From contig DATMRS010000017.1 in the NCBI GenBank assembly GCA_035566015.1, positions 46,259 to 110,258 on the forward strand: 64,000 bases of DNA, read 5' to 3'. Source of the stretch: DATMRS01 sp035566015 (GTDB lineage Bacteria; Pseudomonadota; Alphaproteobacteria; Sphingomonadales; Sphingomonadaceae). Below the pieces are notes generated by a model. That model was given only the letters and a program-made list of their open reading frames with translations. It searched no databases and was not told the origin of the DNA. Both the position numbers and the translations under genes were made by a program. Below, in pieces: positions 16,939 through 25,012 of this stretch (position 1 is its first letter; each line of letters begins with the position of its first letter).

Positions 16939-18300
16939 TCAGGCTCGACCCGTTGCCGCCCGACCATGCTCGCGATGGAGGAAATGGGCCGCCCCGAACA
17001 GCATGAGCGCCGACCCCGCCGGGAAGGTCGCCACCACCAGAAGCGAATAGCGAACCGACTGAGCGCCGAAGCCCTGAAGGACATAATCGTTGAGATAGCC
17101 GACGAGTAGCGGCCCGAGGCTGGTGCCGATCAGGCTTGCCGACAGCAGCAGGATCGAAACCGCGAGCGCGCGGCGCTGCGGCCCCGCAATCTCCATGGCC
17201 ACGGCGTAGACGGGGGCTGTGTGCGCCAAAAGGAACAGGCTTTCGAGGCCGATGCCCGCCATCCACGCCCAGCGCGGCTCGCCGAGCAGGAACAGCACCT
17301 GCGACGGCGTGACCGCGAGGCAGCAGAGCGCCGGAAGCCACAGCCGCCAGCGCGCATCGCCTTTACCGAGCTGGTCTGTCAAAAAGCCCGCCATCAGCAC
17401 GCCCACCGCAGTCAGCACGCCACGGAATGGCCCCAGTGCAACGGCGATCTCCCCGATGCCAAGACCATGGACGCGCGTCAGAAAGATCGCGCTCCACGCC
17501 GACGTAGCGTTGAGATGCGCGCCCACCAGCGCCGAGCTGCAGGCCAGCAAGACGAAAGGCAGCCTTACGAAACTGAAATCGAGAAACTTCGCGCTATCGT
17601 TACGCGCCGATTTTTCTGCGGCCGTTTCAAACCGACGCCGAGGCGGCTCCTTGACCGTCAGCGCCAGTATGCCGGCGAGCGAGAGCCCGACCAGGCCGGA
17701 GACGATGAAGGTCGTCCGCCAGCCATAAGACTGGCCGATCCAGCCCGCGATCGGATAGAAAATGATGCTGCTGATCGACGTCCCCGCCGCGAAGTAGACC
17801 GACAAAGCCCGCGCGCGCGTGCGCCGACTGAACATGTCGTTGATCATCGCGTTGGAGGGCGCGGTGCCGCACGCCTCGCCCGCCCCCATGAGGAAGCGTG
17901 TCGCGGCCAGTTCGAAAGCATTGGTCACGAAGCCGGTGAACATCGTCATCAGGCTCCACGCCGCGAAGCCGACGGTAATCACCACACGGCGGCTGACCCG
18001 ATCGGCCAATGCCGCCATCGGCACGCCGAGAAGCGCATAGAAGAGAACGAAGGCGAATCCTGAAATCAGCCCGTAAACAGTATCGCTGATATGAACGTCG
18101 ATCCGGATGAGCGGCGCCAGAAGCCCCAGGAGCCCGCGATCGAAATAGTTGAATGCCGCGATCAGGATCAGGATGAACAGCGTATAGCCCGTCCGCGCCT
18201 TCGAAAAGGGCGCTTCCGAGGCTGTGATATCCGCGTTATTGGCGGCGGAAGCGCCCAATGGCATTTCCTGCTGCGCGTGCGACGAATAGGCCTGCGTCAT
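16939..18300 (-). CDS. MFS transporter
   Basis: The 453-residue protein is a major facilitator permease with about 12 transmembrane segments. The N-terminal half shows FNYFDRGLLGLLAPLI in TM1 and the MFS motif A GVPMAALADRVSRR between TM2 and TM3, like hexuronate and spinster-type transporters. It would bring the substrate or an intermediate across the inner membrane. The start ATG at 18300 overlaps the stop of the upstream dehydrogenase (ATGA). The open frame continues upstream to 18921, but only as a shadow of that gene. The N-terminal 35 residues before TM1 are polar and cytoplasmic. Confidence 0.9.
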   Translation of the reverse strand: MTQAYSSHAQQEMPLGASAANNADITASEAPFSKARTGYTLFILILIAAFNYFDRGLLGLLAPLIRIDVHISDTVYGLISGFAFVLFYALLGVPMAALADRVSRRVVITVGFAAWSLMTMFTGFVTNAFELAATRFLMGAGEACGTAPSNAMINDMFSRRTRARALSVYFAAGTSISSIIFYPIAGWIGQSYGWRTTFIVSGLVGLSLAGILALTVKEPPRRRFETAAEKSARNDSAKFLDFSFVRLPFVLLACSSALVGAHLNATSAWSAIFLTRVHGLGIGEIAVALGPFRGVLTAVGVLMAGFLTDQLGKGDARWRLWLPALCCLAVTPSQVLFLLGEPRWAWMAGIGLESLFLLAHTAPVYAVAMEIAGPQRRALAVSILLLSASLIGTSLGPLLVGYLNDYVLQGFGAQSVRYSLLVVATFPAGSALMLFGAAHFLHREHGRAATGRA

Positions 18301-19271
18301 GCCGCATGCTTTCCGTAGGGCAGGATGTGGAGCAGCGGCTTGCCGGCGATGAAATGCTCCAGATTTTGCCGAACCGCTGCCGCCAGCCGTTTGGGGGATT
18401 CGGCGCTGCCGCCACCGCCGGTATGCGGCGAGACAATTAAATTGGGCGCGTCCCAAAGCGGGTCGTCGGCCGGCAGTGGCTCGGGGGTGGTGACATCCAA
18501 CGCCGCCCCCGCGAGCCTGCCCTCGACCAGCGCCTGGCGAAGCGCGACCTGATCGATCAAGCCGCCGCGCGCGATGTTCACCAGAAAGGCACCGGGCTTC
18601 ATCGCCGCAAATTCCGCCGCCCCGATCACGCCTTGGGTTTCGCGGTTCAGGGGCGCCGCAAGCAGCACCGCGTCCGCCTCGGCCAAGGCCGTCTTGATGT
18701 CGGCAACGGCGAAGGACGCATCGACGCCTTCGCGAGGGCCGCCCGATCGGGTCACGCCGATGACGCGCATGTCGAAGGCGTGCGCGCGTTTGGCGATTTC
18801 GAGACCGATCTTGCCCAGGCCGACCACCACCGCCGTCTTCATGAAGAGCGATCGGAAGCGCGGACTGAAGCCCCTGTTCCAGTCCCGCGCCGCCACGTTC
18901 CGCACGAAATCGGGCACGCAATGGGCGGTGGCCAGCAGCAACGCCATCGCATGCTCGGCAACGACGGGGGCGGAATGGCCGCCGCTGCTGGTCACAACGA
19001 CATCATGCGGCACACCATGGGCCTCGAACCCCTCATTGCCGGCGGCGACGGTTTGGAACCAGCGCAGCGAGGGCGTTTCGCGCAGGAGCTTCGCGACCTC
19101 GGCGGTATATTTCGAAGCGCCCGACGAGATGATCGCATCGGCGCCGTCAAGCGCCTCGCCAAGCTTTTCCGGATCATCCACGACGACGATTTCGGCGCCG
19201 TCCACATCCTTTATGGCCGGAACGACGGCATCCTTATACACGTCCACGGGAATCCAGACGACAACGCGCAT
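18297..19271 (-). CDS. D-2-hydroxyacid dehydrogenase (NAD-dependent)
   Basis: This 324-residue protein is a member of the D-isomer-specific 2-hydroxyacid dehydrogenase family, which reduces or oxidises 2-oxo/2-hydroxy acids with NAD(P). The Rossmann motif GLGKIG is at 151-156, the catalytic Arg lies in NIARGGLID, the Glu in VTTPEPLPAD and the acid-base His in SPHTGGGG. The ATG at 19271 has GGGAGAGGGAAAAG upstream, better than the 25-residue longer alternative start. It overlaps the MFS gene by 4 nt and is clearly coupled to it. A second, distinct family member follows at 19485. It likely handles a 2-oxoacid made by the dehydratases. Confidence 0.88.
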   Translation of the reverse strand: MRVVVWIPVDVYKDAVVPAIKDVDGAEIVVVDDPEKLGEALDGADAIISSGASKYTAEVAKLLRETPSLRWFQTVAAGNEGFEAHGVPHDVVVTSSGGHSAPVVAEHAMALLLATAHCVPDFVRNVAARDWNRGFSPRFRSLFMKTAVVVGLGKIGLEIAKRAHAFDMRVIGVTRSGGPREGVDASFAVADIKTALAEADAVLLAAPLNRETQGVIGAAEFAAMKPGAFLVNIARGGLIDQVALRQALVEGRLAGAALDVTTPEPLPADDPLWDAPNLIVSPHTGGGGSAESPKRLAAAVRQNLEHFIAGKPLLHILPYGKHAA

Positions 19272-19484
19272 ATCTTTTCCCTCTCCCGGTGCGCGTGTCT
19301 TTGTGGGGTCATCCTCCGTCCCGGACCTATTCAAAGTCCGGGTCAAACCACGGCTACGCCATGCTTCTCGGATGCCGCCTCTCCCTTGCGCATATCCGCT
19401 ATCGGCCCGAATGTTCCAGAACCGCCCTTTGGTGTCAATATTCTATGTTTTTATGTGATAAGGGACGATAGGTGGCGCGCGCCG

Positions 19485-20441
19485 CTATCCGGCCGGAAGT
19501 CCTTCTCGCTCGAAATAGGTATTCGCCGCATCGACCAGATGGTCGATCACGGCCTGGCGGGCCTCTTGCGTGAAACTGGCCGAATGCGGGGTGAGGATGA
19601 CATTATCGAGCGGATGGAAGCGCGGATTGACCGACGGCTCCCGTGGAAAGACATCCAATGCCGCGGCCGCCAACGCCTTGCGCTCAAGGGCGTCGAGCAG
19701 TGCCTCTTCGTCCACCACCGCGCCGCGCGCGATATTGACGAGAATCCCATCCCGTCCCAGCGCATCGAGCACGCGGCGGTTCACCAGATGGCGCGTTTCC
19801 TCCGACTCTCCGCAGGCGAGCACGAGAATGTCGCTGTCGGCGGCGAGGTCGACGATATCGGTATGAAAAGCGAAGGGTTGGTCGGTTCGTTCACGGCGCG
19901 AAGTATAGCCGACCGGCATGCCCAACGCCGCGCATTTTTCCGCGACGCGCAGCCCGATTCGGCCGAGGCCGACAATGCCGACGCGCCGGTTCGTCACCCG
20001 CCTCGCGGTACGGAAACGCCCCTTTTCCCAAAGGCCCGAACGAACGAAGCGATCGGCGCTGACGATGTCTCGCTGCGCCGCGAACATCAGCCCGAGCGCG
20101 AAATCGGCGACATCTTCGGTGAACTGATCGGGGGTATGGGCTAGCGCAATCCCCCGCCGATCCAGACCCGCGACATCGATCTTGTCCAGCCCGGCGCCCA
20201 TCGACAGCACCAGTTCGAGATTCGGCAACACGTCCAAGAGGCCGGGCGGAACGCCGAGCAGCGCGCGCGTCGCCACCACTCGGGTCGTAGAAGGAACCGC
20301 CTCTATCGGCACCGCGTCCAGACCTTCCAGGACGTGCTCGCTCAAAACGAAATGCTGCGCGAGGGCAGCGTGAAGATCATCCGGCAACTTCGCAATGACC
20401 GTAACCTCGCCGCGCCTGGGCTCCATATCCACTCCGTCCAT
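19485..20441 (-). CDS. D-2-hydroxyacid dehydrogenase (second, distinct member)
   Basis: The 318-residue protein is another D-2-hydroxyacid dehydrogenase, most like glyoxylate/hydroxypyruvate reductases. It has GLGRIG at 158-163 in the Rossmann fold, NIARGAVVDEEAL with the catalytic Arg, VFPREPSVN with the Glu and LTPHSASFT with the His. It is separated by 213 nt from the downstream dehydrogenase/MFS pair; I saw no gene in that gap. An inverted repeat (20468-20489) lies 26 nt upstream of its start codon and may be the operator. A TTGACC overlaps that repeat on this strand. It is divergent from the amidohydrolase gene, so both may share control. Confidence 0.87.
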   Translation of the reverse strand: MDGVDMEPRRGEVTVIAKLPDDLHAALAQHFVLSEHVLEGLDAVPIEAVPSTTRVVATRALLGVPPGLLDVLPNLELVLSMGAGLDKIDVAGLDRRGIALAHTPDQFTEDVADFALGLMFAAQRDIVSADRFVRSGLWEKGRFRTARRVTNRRVGIVGLGRIGLRVAEKCAALGMPVGYTSRRERTDQPFAFHTDIVDLAADSDILVLACGESEETRHLVNRRVLDALGRDGILVNIARGAVVDEEALLDALERKALAAAALDVFPREPSVNPRFHPLDNVILTPHSASFTQEARQAVIDHLVDAANTYFEREGLPAG

Positions 20442-20467
20442 GCTGCATCAAATCTCGGGTATAGTGA

Positions 20468-20489
20468 TTAACCCATTTCAATGGGTCAA
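20468..20489. promoter_or_regulatory. Operator-like inverted repeat between divergent genes
   Basis: Two 10-nt arms, 20468-20477 and 20480-20489, are inverted copies matching at nine of ten positions around a 2-nt centre (core ACCCATT/AATGGGT). It lies between the dehydrogenase start (20441, leftward) and the amidohydrolase (rightward). The size and symmetry suit a dimeric repressor such as a GntR, LacI or IclR protein. A TTGACC (-35-like, minus strand) is inside it, which fits repression by occlusion. Confidence 0.5.
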
Positions 20490-20625
20490 TAGCGCTCCCG
20501 TCGGCTGTACGGATCTCAGACGATTCCCGTAAGCTACCGGTTTGCGCTTGACATTTAACCTAATGATTCAGTCTTTCTTCCCAAGAACGCCCCGCCCTCC
20601 TCTTCGCAACGCGAGTCTGGCTTAC

Positions 20626-21495
20626 ATGATCGAGACCGTCACCGCACCAGCCGTCACGCCGCCCATGAGCGCTCTCCCTCGCGGCGCATGCGACTGCCAC
20701 ATGCACGTCTTTGGGCCGTTCGACGCCTTTCCTCCGCCCGATGAACCGAGCTACGCCCTGCCGGACACTAATCCGACGCTTCACCTCACTACACTCGACC
20801 GGCTCGGCCTCGATCGCGCGATACTGATCCAGCCCTCGCCCTACCAGACCGACCATCGGGCACTGCTACACGCCCTCGCCAACAGCCCGGATCGGTTGCG
20901 CGGCATCGGCTCCTGCGATGCCGAGACGAGCGGCGAGACCTTGCAGGCGCTGCGGCGGGCCGGCATCATCGGGCTCCGCTTCGTCGAGATGAAAGCGAAG
21001 GATGGTGGCCGCTATCCGGGAACGCAGGGGCTGGACAGTTTCGATCGGCTGGCGGCGGATATGCGCACCCACCACATGCATGCCCAGCTTTGGGCCGATG
21101 CCGCTTCCTGCGCCGATGCCGCGCAAAGAATGGCGAAACAGGGCATGACGTTGGTTCTGGATCACCTCGCCGGTTTGGGTCCCGAAGACCTGCCCGGCAG
21201 CCGGAATTTCGACAGGATCGCCGAGGCGCTCGACAGCGGGCTGCTGTGGATCAAGCTCACCTATTTCCGCAAATCGGCCCGGCCTTTGGACTACGGCGAC
21301 ATGCGCCCGGTTGTTGCGGCGCTCGCCGAAGCGAGGCCGGATCGCCTGCTTTGGGGTTCGGACTGGCCCTTCGTGCGCATGGACGGGGAGCAGCCCGACG
21401 CCGGTCGCCTGATCGGGCAGCTCCGTGAATGGATCGGCGAGGATGCTTTCATCCGGGTCGTGCGCGACAACCCGGCGATGCTGTTCGGCTGGTAG
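20626..21495 (+). CDS. Amidohydrolase-family lactonase/hydrolase (LigI-like)
   Basis: The 289-residue protein is of the amidohydrolase_2 family related to 2-pyrone-4,6-dicarboxylate lactonase (LigI) and lactonases of sugar-acid pathways. It has the metal- or substrate-binding CDCHMHVFG at residues 22-30, ILIQPSPYQTDHRALL, GLRFVEMKAK, LVLDHLAGLG and the C-terminal LLWGSDWPFVRMDG, which carries the catalytic Asp. It would hydrolyse a lactone in the cytoplasm. The start is uncertain: in-frame TTG 20542, ATG 20563, ATG 20626 and ATG 20665 exist and none has a strong ribosome site; 20626 best fits family length. It is convergent with xerD with only 9 nt between. Confidence 0.82.
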   Translation: MIETVTAPAVTPPMSALPRGACDCHMHVFGPFDAFPPPDEPSYALPDTNPTLHLTTLDRLGLDRAILIQPSPYQTDHRALLHALANSPDRLRGIGSCDAETSGETLQALRRAGIIGLRFVEMKAKDGGRYPGTQGLDSFDRLAADMRTHHMHAQLWADAASCADAAQRMAKQGMTLVLDHLAGLGPEDLPGSRNFDRIAEALDSGLLWIKLTYFRKSARPLDYGDMRPVVAALAEARPDRLLWGSDWPFVRMDGEQPDAGRLIGQLREWIGEDAFIRVVRDNPAMLFGW

Positions 21496-21504
21496 CTACC
21501 GCGC

Positions 21505-22422
21505 TTAGGTCTCCCTGGGCCGGTCCCCCAGCGGATGACGGCTGTTCACCAGATCGACCAGCCGCCGGCTGTCGACATGCGTGTAGATCTGCGTCGTTGC
21601 GATATCGGCATGGCCCAGCATCGTCTGCAGCGCACGCAGGTCCGCCCCGCCTTCGAGCAGGTGCGTGGCGAAGGCATGGCGCAGCACATGGGGGCTGATC
21701 CGCGTGGGGGCGATCCCCGCCTCCGCCGCGAGTGCCTTGAGCAGTTGGTAGAGCCTCACCCGGCTCAGATGCGAGCGTCCTGATGGGAAAAGCCAGGGCG
21801 CATCCGCAGGCACACATGCACCCCACACTGCCACCGCGGCGCGCGCGCGATCGGAGATCGGCACCAGCCGCTCGCGCCCGCCCTTGCCGCGCAGGATCAG
21901 GAAAGGCCGATCGCCAGACAGCGCGCGGCGTGGCAGCGAAACAAGCTCGGTTGCGCGCAGCCCCGATCCGTAGAGCAGCTCGACGAGCGCGATCAGCCGC
22001 AGCACCGCCGAGTCGTCGGGCCGGGCCGCCCGCCGTTCCTCCAACGTGGCGAAAAGCCGATCGATATCGGCATGGTCGAGCGTCCGGGGCAGCGTGCGTT
22101 CGGCGCGCGGACGCGGCAGCGCGGAGGAGGGATCGTCCGTCCGTAACCCCTCCTCCGCCAGGAAGCCGTAGAAACGCCGCAGCGCCGCCGCCTTGCGCGC
22201 TACCGTCGCGCGCGCCAGTGGCATCCACGCCGCGCCCAGCCGGCCCAGATCCTCCGCCCCCGCCGTCGCTAGCCGGCCGCCGAGCAGGGCGGAGGCGGCG
22301 CGGAGATCGGAATCATAGGCCATCAACGTATTCTTCGCCGATCCCGCCTCGGCCGCCATCATTTCGAGGAAGCGCCCGATCAACCGGCCGTCTTCTCCAA
22401 CTTCCAGCGCGGCGCCCTTCAC
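21505..22422 (-). CDS. xerD: Tyrosine recombinase XerD
   Basis: This 305-residue site-specific recombinase acts with XerC at dif to resolve chromosome dimers. All catalytic residues are visible: Arg156 (GSGLRATEL), Lys180 (RGKGGRERL), His245 and Arg248 (HVLRHAFATHLL), His271 (LGHADIATT) and the nucleophile Tyr280 (QIYTHV). The N-terminal SAM-like core-binding domain spans about residues 10-95. The start is GTG at 22422, overlapping the stop of the upstream exported protein (GTGA). The neighbouring aroK/aroB genes support the chromosomal XerD role rather than a mobile integrase. No signs of recent transfer are seen. Confidence 0.95.
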   Translation of the reverse strand: MKGAALEVGEDGRLIGRFLEMMAAEAGSAKNTLMAYDSDLRAASALLGGRLATAGAEDLGRLGAAWMPLARATVARKAAALRRFYGFLAEEGLRTDDPSSALPRPRAERTLPRTLDHADIDRLFATLEERRAARPDDSAVLRLIALVELLYGSGLRATELVSLPRRALSGDRPFLILRGKGGRERLVPISDRARAAVAVWGACVPADAPWLFPSGRSHLSRVRLYQLLKALAAEAGIAPTRISPHVLRHAFATHLLEGGADLRALQTMLGHADIATTQIYTHVDSRRLVDLVNSRHPLGDRPRET

Positions 22423-24257
22423 GATCGCGTCATCGCCTCCGCCGCGATCATCCGCGCCTCATTCTCCAGCCCCACGGCCTTCAGCGCGGCCATCATGTGG
22501 TAGAAATAATGCGCGGGTACGCCGCGCCAGGTCGGCGTCTGCATGCCCACGGCACAGAGCAAGGCGACGGTGCCCGGCTGCCGCGCGCGCGCGGCCTTGT
22601 CGATCGCGCGCGTCCATACATCCTGGGCGCCCAACGGCAGGTCGGTAGCCTTGGCGAGCCGTTCCTGGTCGCGCGCCGAAATCCGCCCGAGGCCGGCAAG
22701 CGCGGCGATCAGCAGTCGGCTCTTGTGAAGTCCCTCGGCTCCCGCGCGTTCGCGGAAGGAATCGATCCGGCCGAAGCTCAGATCCACAGCCGGCCGGGAC
22801 GAGCCTACCGCCAGCATCGCCCAGGCGGCATCGCCAGACTTGCCCATATTCTCGACGACGGGCGCCCAGCGTGCCGCCTGTATGTCGAGCCCGGCGGAGA
22901 ACATCGATCCGATCAGCGCGGCCGCATCGCTCGCCCTTGTATCGCTCGGCGTGATTCGCGCCGCCGCGCGCGCGGTGAGGATCGCGGCGCCGTAACGGTC
23001 GCGATCACCCTTCGCCCCGCTCCACAGCGCGCGCATCGCCGACAGGCGCGCCGCCTCATCCTGCCCGACATAAGCGGTACGCAGCCGCCCGGCGTCGCTG
23101 TCCGTCACCTCGGACACATCGGTTGCGTCGTAAACCGTGCCGTAAAGATCGACGAGCGCGACGTTCGAGAAGACGCCGAGCGCGGCGGCGATCCGCGCCG
23201 CCTTGATCCGGTCGGCCGGCGGCACCATTGCGGCCCTCGCGCGCCACGCCTGAACCTGCGGCCCCACCGTTTCGAACAACGGATCGGGTATCTTGACCGC
23301 GAGCGCCGTGGCGAGGCCGAACCGCCAGGCGGTCAGCTTGTCGACCCCATTCCATTCGATATTGATCGATCGCCGGCCGTTGACGCCCGCGCCGACCACT
23401 TTCTCGGCCAGAAGCCGATCGATGCCGCGCCCTGCCCGCTTCTGCTTCGCCTGGTCCATCAGCGCGCTCGCGACCGATGGTTCGCCCGACAAAGCCGCGC
23501 ACATGGCGGCGGCCAGCGGCCAGACCGGCTCGTCGCTGATCCGCTGCGCCCCGGGCACCAGCGGACACAGGCCGGCGGGATCGGCGGTGGCGAGCCGCGT
23601 CTGCGTCGCCACCTGATACATGTTCGCGTTGAAGTTCGCGACATCGACGCTCTGGACGAGCATCCTCGCCGCATCCGCCTCGCCCATCCGGAGGAGGAGC
23701 CAGGCGCGCTCAGCCACCCAGTCCACCGGCGCCACCGCACGGGGCGACGCGAGACGCGACAGGAGCGCACGCCGGAGCAGGATCGATTGCCAGCGCGAGG
23801 CGATCGGCGCGTCCAGCCGGTGCATGAGCACCGTGAGAAAACGGCCGTTCGCCTGCCCGAACGCATCGGTCGCCATGCCGTAGGGCGGCGATACCATGCC
23901 GACATTGGCGAGCGACCGGCGGGCGGCGGGCGGCAGCTCCAGTTCCTCGGCCTTTTTCTCCGCCTGCTCTGCCTTCGCCGCGGCTTCGGCGGGGCTCAGC
24001 TCCTCGGGCGGAGGCGGTGGCACGATGTCGGGCGGCAACAGCACCGTCGGTCCGCCGGGTTGCGGCGTCGGAGCGGCGGGTCGCTGCGCCGGTGGCGCCG
24101 AGGGCTGGGGCGGCGGCGCGGGCACAGGCTCGCCGAATCCCGGCGGCAGCAGGGATTCGGGCGCGCGCTGCGCCAATGCGGGCCAGTAGGCTATCGCGCC
24201 GCCCGCGACGCCGCAAAGCAATAGGCCGGCGAAAAACCTACTTCTGAGCCGTGACAT
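22419..24257 (-). CDS. Exported proline-rich conserved protein of unknown function
   Basis: The 612-residue protein has an N-terminal signal/anchor (about res. 8-30, FAGLLLCGVAGGAIAYWPAL), a Pro/Ala/Gln-rich linker (res. 40-90), a short acidic coiled segment (AAAKAEQAEKKAEELEL) and then a long helical, TPR-like region rich in Ala and Leu. I do not recognise a catalytic domain. It is placed between a 45-residue membrane protein and xerD with overlaps at both ends, so the three are probably one transcript. The same arrangement near xerD and aroK is what I would expect in related sphingomonads, which suggests an envelope or cell-cycle role, but that is only inference. Confidence 0.75.
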   Translation of the reverse strand: MSRLRSRFFAGLLLCGVAGGAIAYWPALAQRAPESLLPPGFGEPVPAPPPQPSAPPAQRPAAPTPQPGGPTVLLPPDIVPPPPPEELSPAEAAAKAEQAEKKAEELELPPAARRSLANVGMVSPPYGMATDAFGQANGRFLTVLMHRLDAPIASRWQSILLRRALLSRLASPRAVAPVDWVAERAWLLLRMGEADAARMLVQSVDVANFNANMYQVATQTRLATADPAGLCPLVPGAQRISDEPVWPLAAAMCAALSGEPSVASALMDQAKQKRAGRGIDRLLAEKVVGAGVNGRRSINIEWNGVDKLTAWRFGLATALAVKIPDPLFETVGPQVQAWRARAAMVPPADRIKAARIAAALGVFSNVALVDLYGTVYDATDVSEVTDSDAGRLRTAYVGQDEAARLSAMRALWSGAKGDRDRYGAAILTARAAARITPSDTRASDAAALIGSMFSAGLDIQAARWAPVVENMGKSGDAAWAMLAVGSSRPAVDLSFGRIDSFRERAGAEGLHKSRLLIAALAGLGRISARDQERLAKATDLPLGAQDVWTRAIDKAARARQPGTVALLCAVGMQTPTWRGVPAHYFYHMMAALKAVGLENEARMIAAEAMTRS

Positions 24258-24375
24258 TCAGCATCTCTTTCTCGACACGAACCGGCTGCACCTCGGTATT
24301 CCGGTTGGCGAGGAAGAGCACGCCTCCCACAATCAGCACGACGATCAGAAGGAGGATGATGCTGGAACGCGACAT
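24238..24375 (-). CDS. 45-residue single-pass membrane protein
   Basis: A short gene with one transmembrane helix (about res. 5-23, IILLLIVVLIVGGVLFLA) and a basic/polar C-terminal tail (NRNTEVQPVRVEKEML). The ATG at 24375 has AAGGGAAG upstream. It overlaps the start of the 612-residue exported protein by 20 nt, suggesting translational coupling. Conservation cannot be tested here, but the overlap, ribosome site and clear TM segment support it being real. Function is unknown. Confidence 0.65.
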   Translation of the reverse strand: MSRSSIILLLIVVLIVGGVLFLANRNTEVQPVRVEKEMLNVTAQK

Positions 24376-24472
24376 GGGCTTCCCTTGAGCTGGCCCCCGG
24401 ACAGGCGGCTTCGACATGGACGATGCGTGGGCTTTTGCCCCACGCCCCGCCACTGTGTATAGCCCCGCCGCC

Positions 24473-25012
24473 ATGCAGCAAAGCCTTTCGCCCGACAGCG
24501 CGCCCCGCCATCGCACGATCGTGCTCATCGGACTGATGGGCGCGGGCAAGTCGACCGTGGGGCGGAAGCTCGCGGCCAGACTGCATTTGCCTTTCGTCGA
24601 CGCCGATACCGAGATCGAGCGCGCGGCGGGCCTCAGCATTCCCGAAATCTTCGAGCGGTTCGGCGAAGCGCATTTTCGCGACGGCGAACGGCGCGTGATC
24701 GCCCGGCTGATCGATGGCATGCCGAAGGTGATCGCCACCGGCGGCGGCGCCTTCATGCAGCCCGAAACGCGCTCGCTGATCCTCGACCGGGCGACCACCA
24801 TCTGGCTCGACGCCGATATCGATACCTTGGCCGAACGCGTGCGGCGGCGGGACAATCGCCCTTTGCTTCGCGGCAGGAACCCGCATGAGGTGCTGTCCGA
24901 ACTGGCGGCGGTGCGCAATCCCGTCTACGCGCTGGCCCCCATCCATATACGCAGCGAACCCGTGCCGCATGAGGCGACGGTGGAAGCGATAATGAAGGCG
25001 CTTGAAGCATGA
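24473..25012 (+). CDS. aroK: Shikimate kinase
   Basis: This 179-residue P-loop kinase phosphorylates shikimate with ATP in aromatic amino acid synthesis. The Walker A motif GLMGAGKST is at 20-28, followed by FVDADTEIE (shikimate-binding Asp), IFERFGEAHFRDGER and IATGGGAF, the Gly-rich substrate loop, then the lid RRRDNRPLL. The longer frame from 24416 adds an unlikely extension; the ATG at 24473 gives family length. It overlaps aroB by 4 nt (ATGA) and is divergent from the small membrane protein gene. The pair is a housekeeping operon. Confidence 0.95.
   Translation: MQQSLSPDSAPRHRTIVLIGLMGAGKSTVGRKLAARLHLPFVDADTEIERAAGLSIPEIFERFGEAHFRDGERRVIARLIDGMPKVIATGGGAFMQPETRSLILDRATTIWLDADIDTLAERVRRRDNRPLLRGRNPHEVLSELAAVRNPVYALAPIHIRSEPVPHEATVEAIMKALEA

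Noticed and set aside
18301..18921. An N-terminal extension of the MFS transporter.
   Set aside because: The extension shadows the upstream dehydrogenase; the ATG at 18300 overlaps its stop and gives a normal MFS length.
20548..20553. TTGACA as a promoter for the amidohydrolase gene.
   Set aside because: No -10-like element is found 16-18 nt downstream.
20626..21495. Naming the amidohydrolase as 2-pyrone-4,6-dicarboxylate lactonase (LigI).
   Set aside because: No other protocatechuate 4,5-cleavage genes are in the window, and the family includes lactonases of sugar-acid pathways.
21783..24224. A long rightward open frame of 813 codons opposite xerD and the exported protein.
   Set aside because: It is antisense to two well-supported genes, is full of Arg/Pro repeats typical of GC-rich shadow frames, and has no domain or ribosome site.
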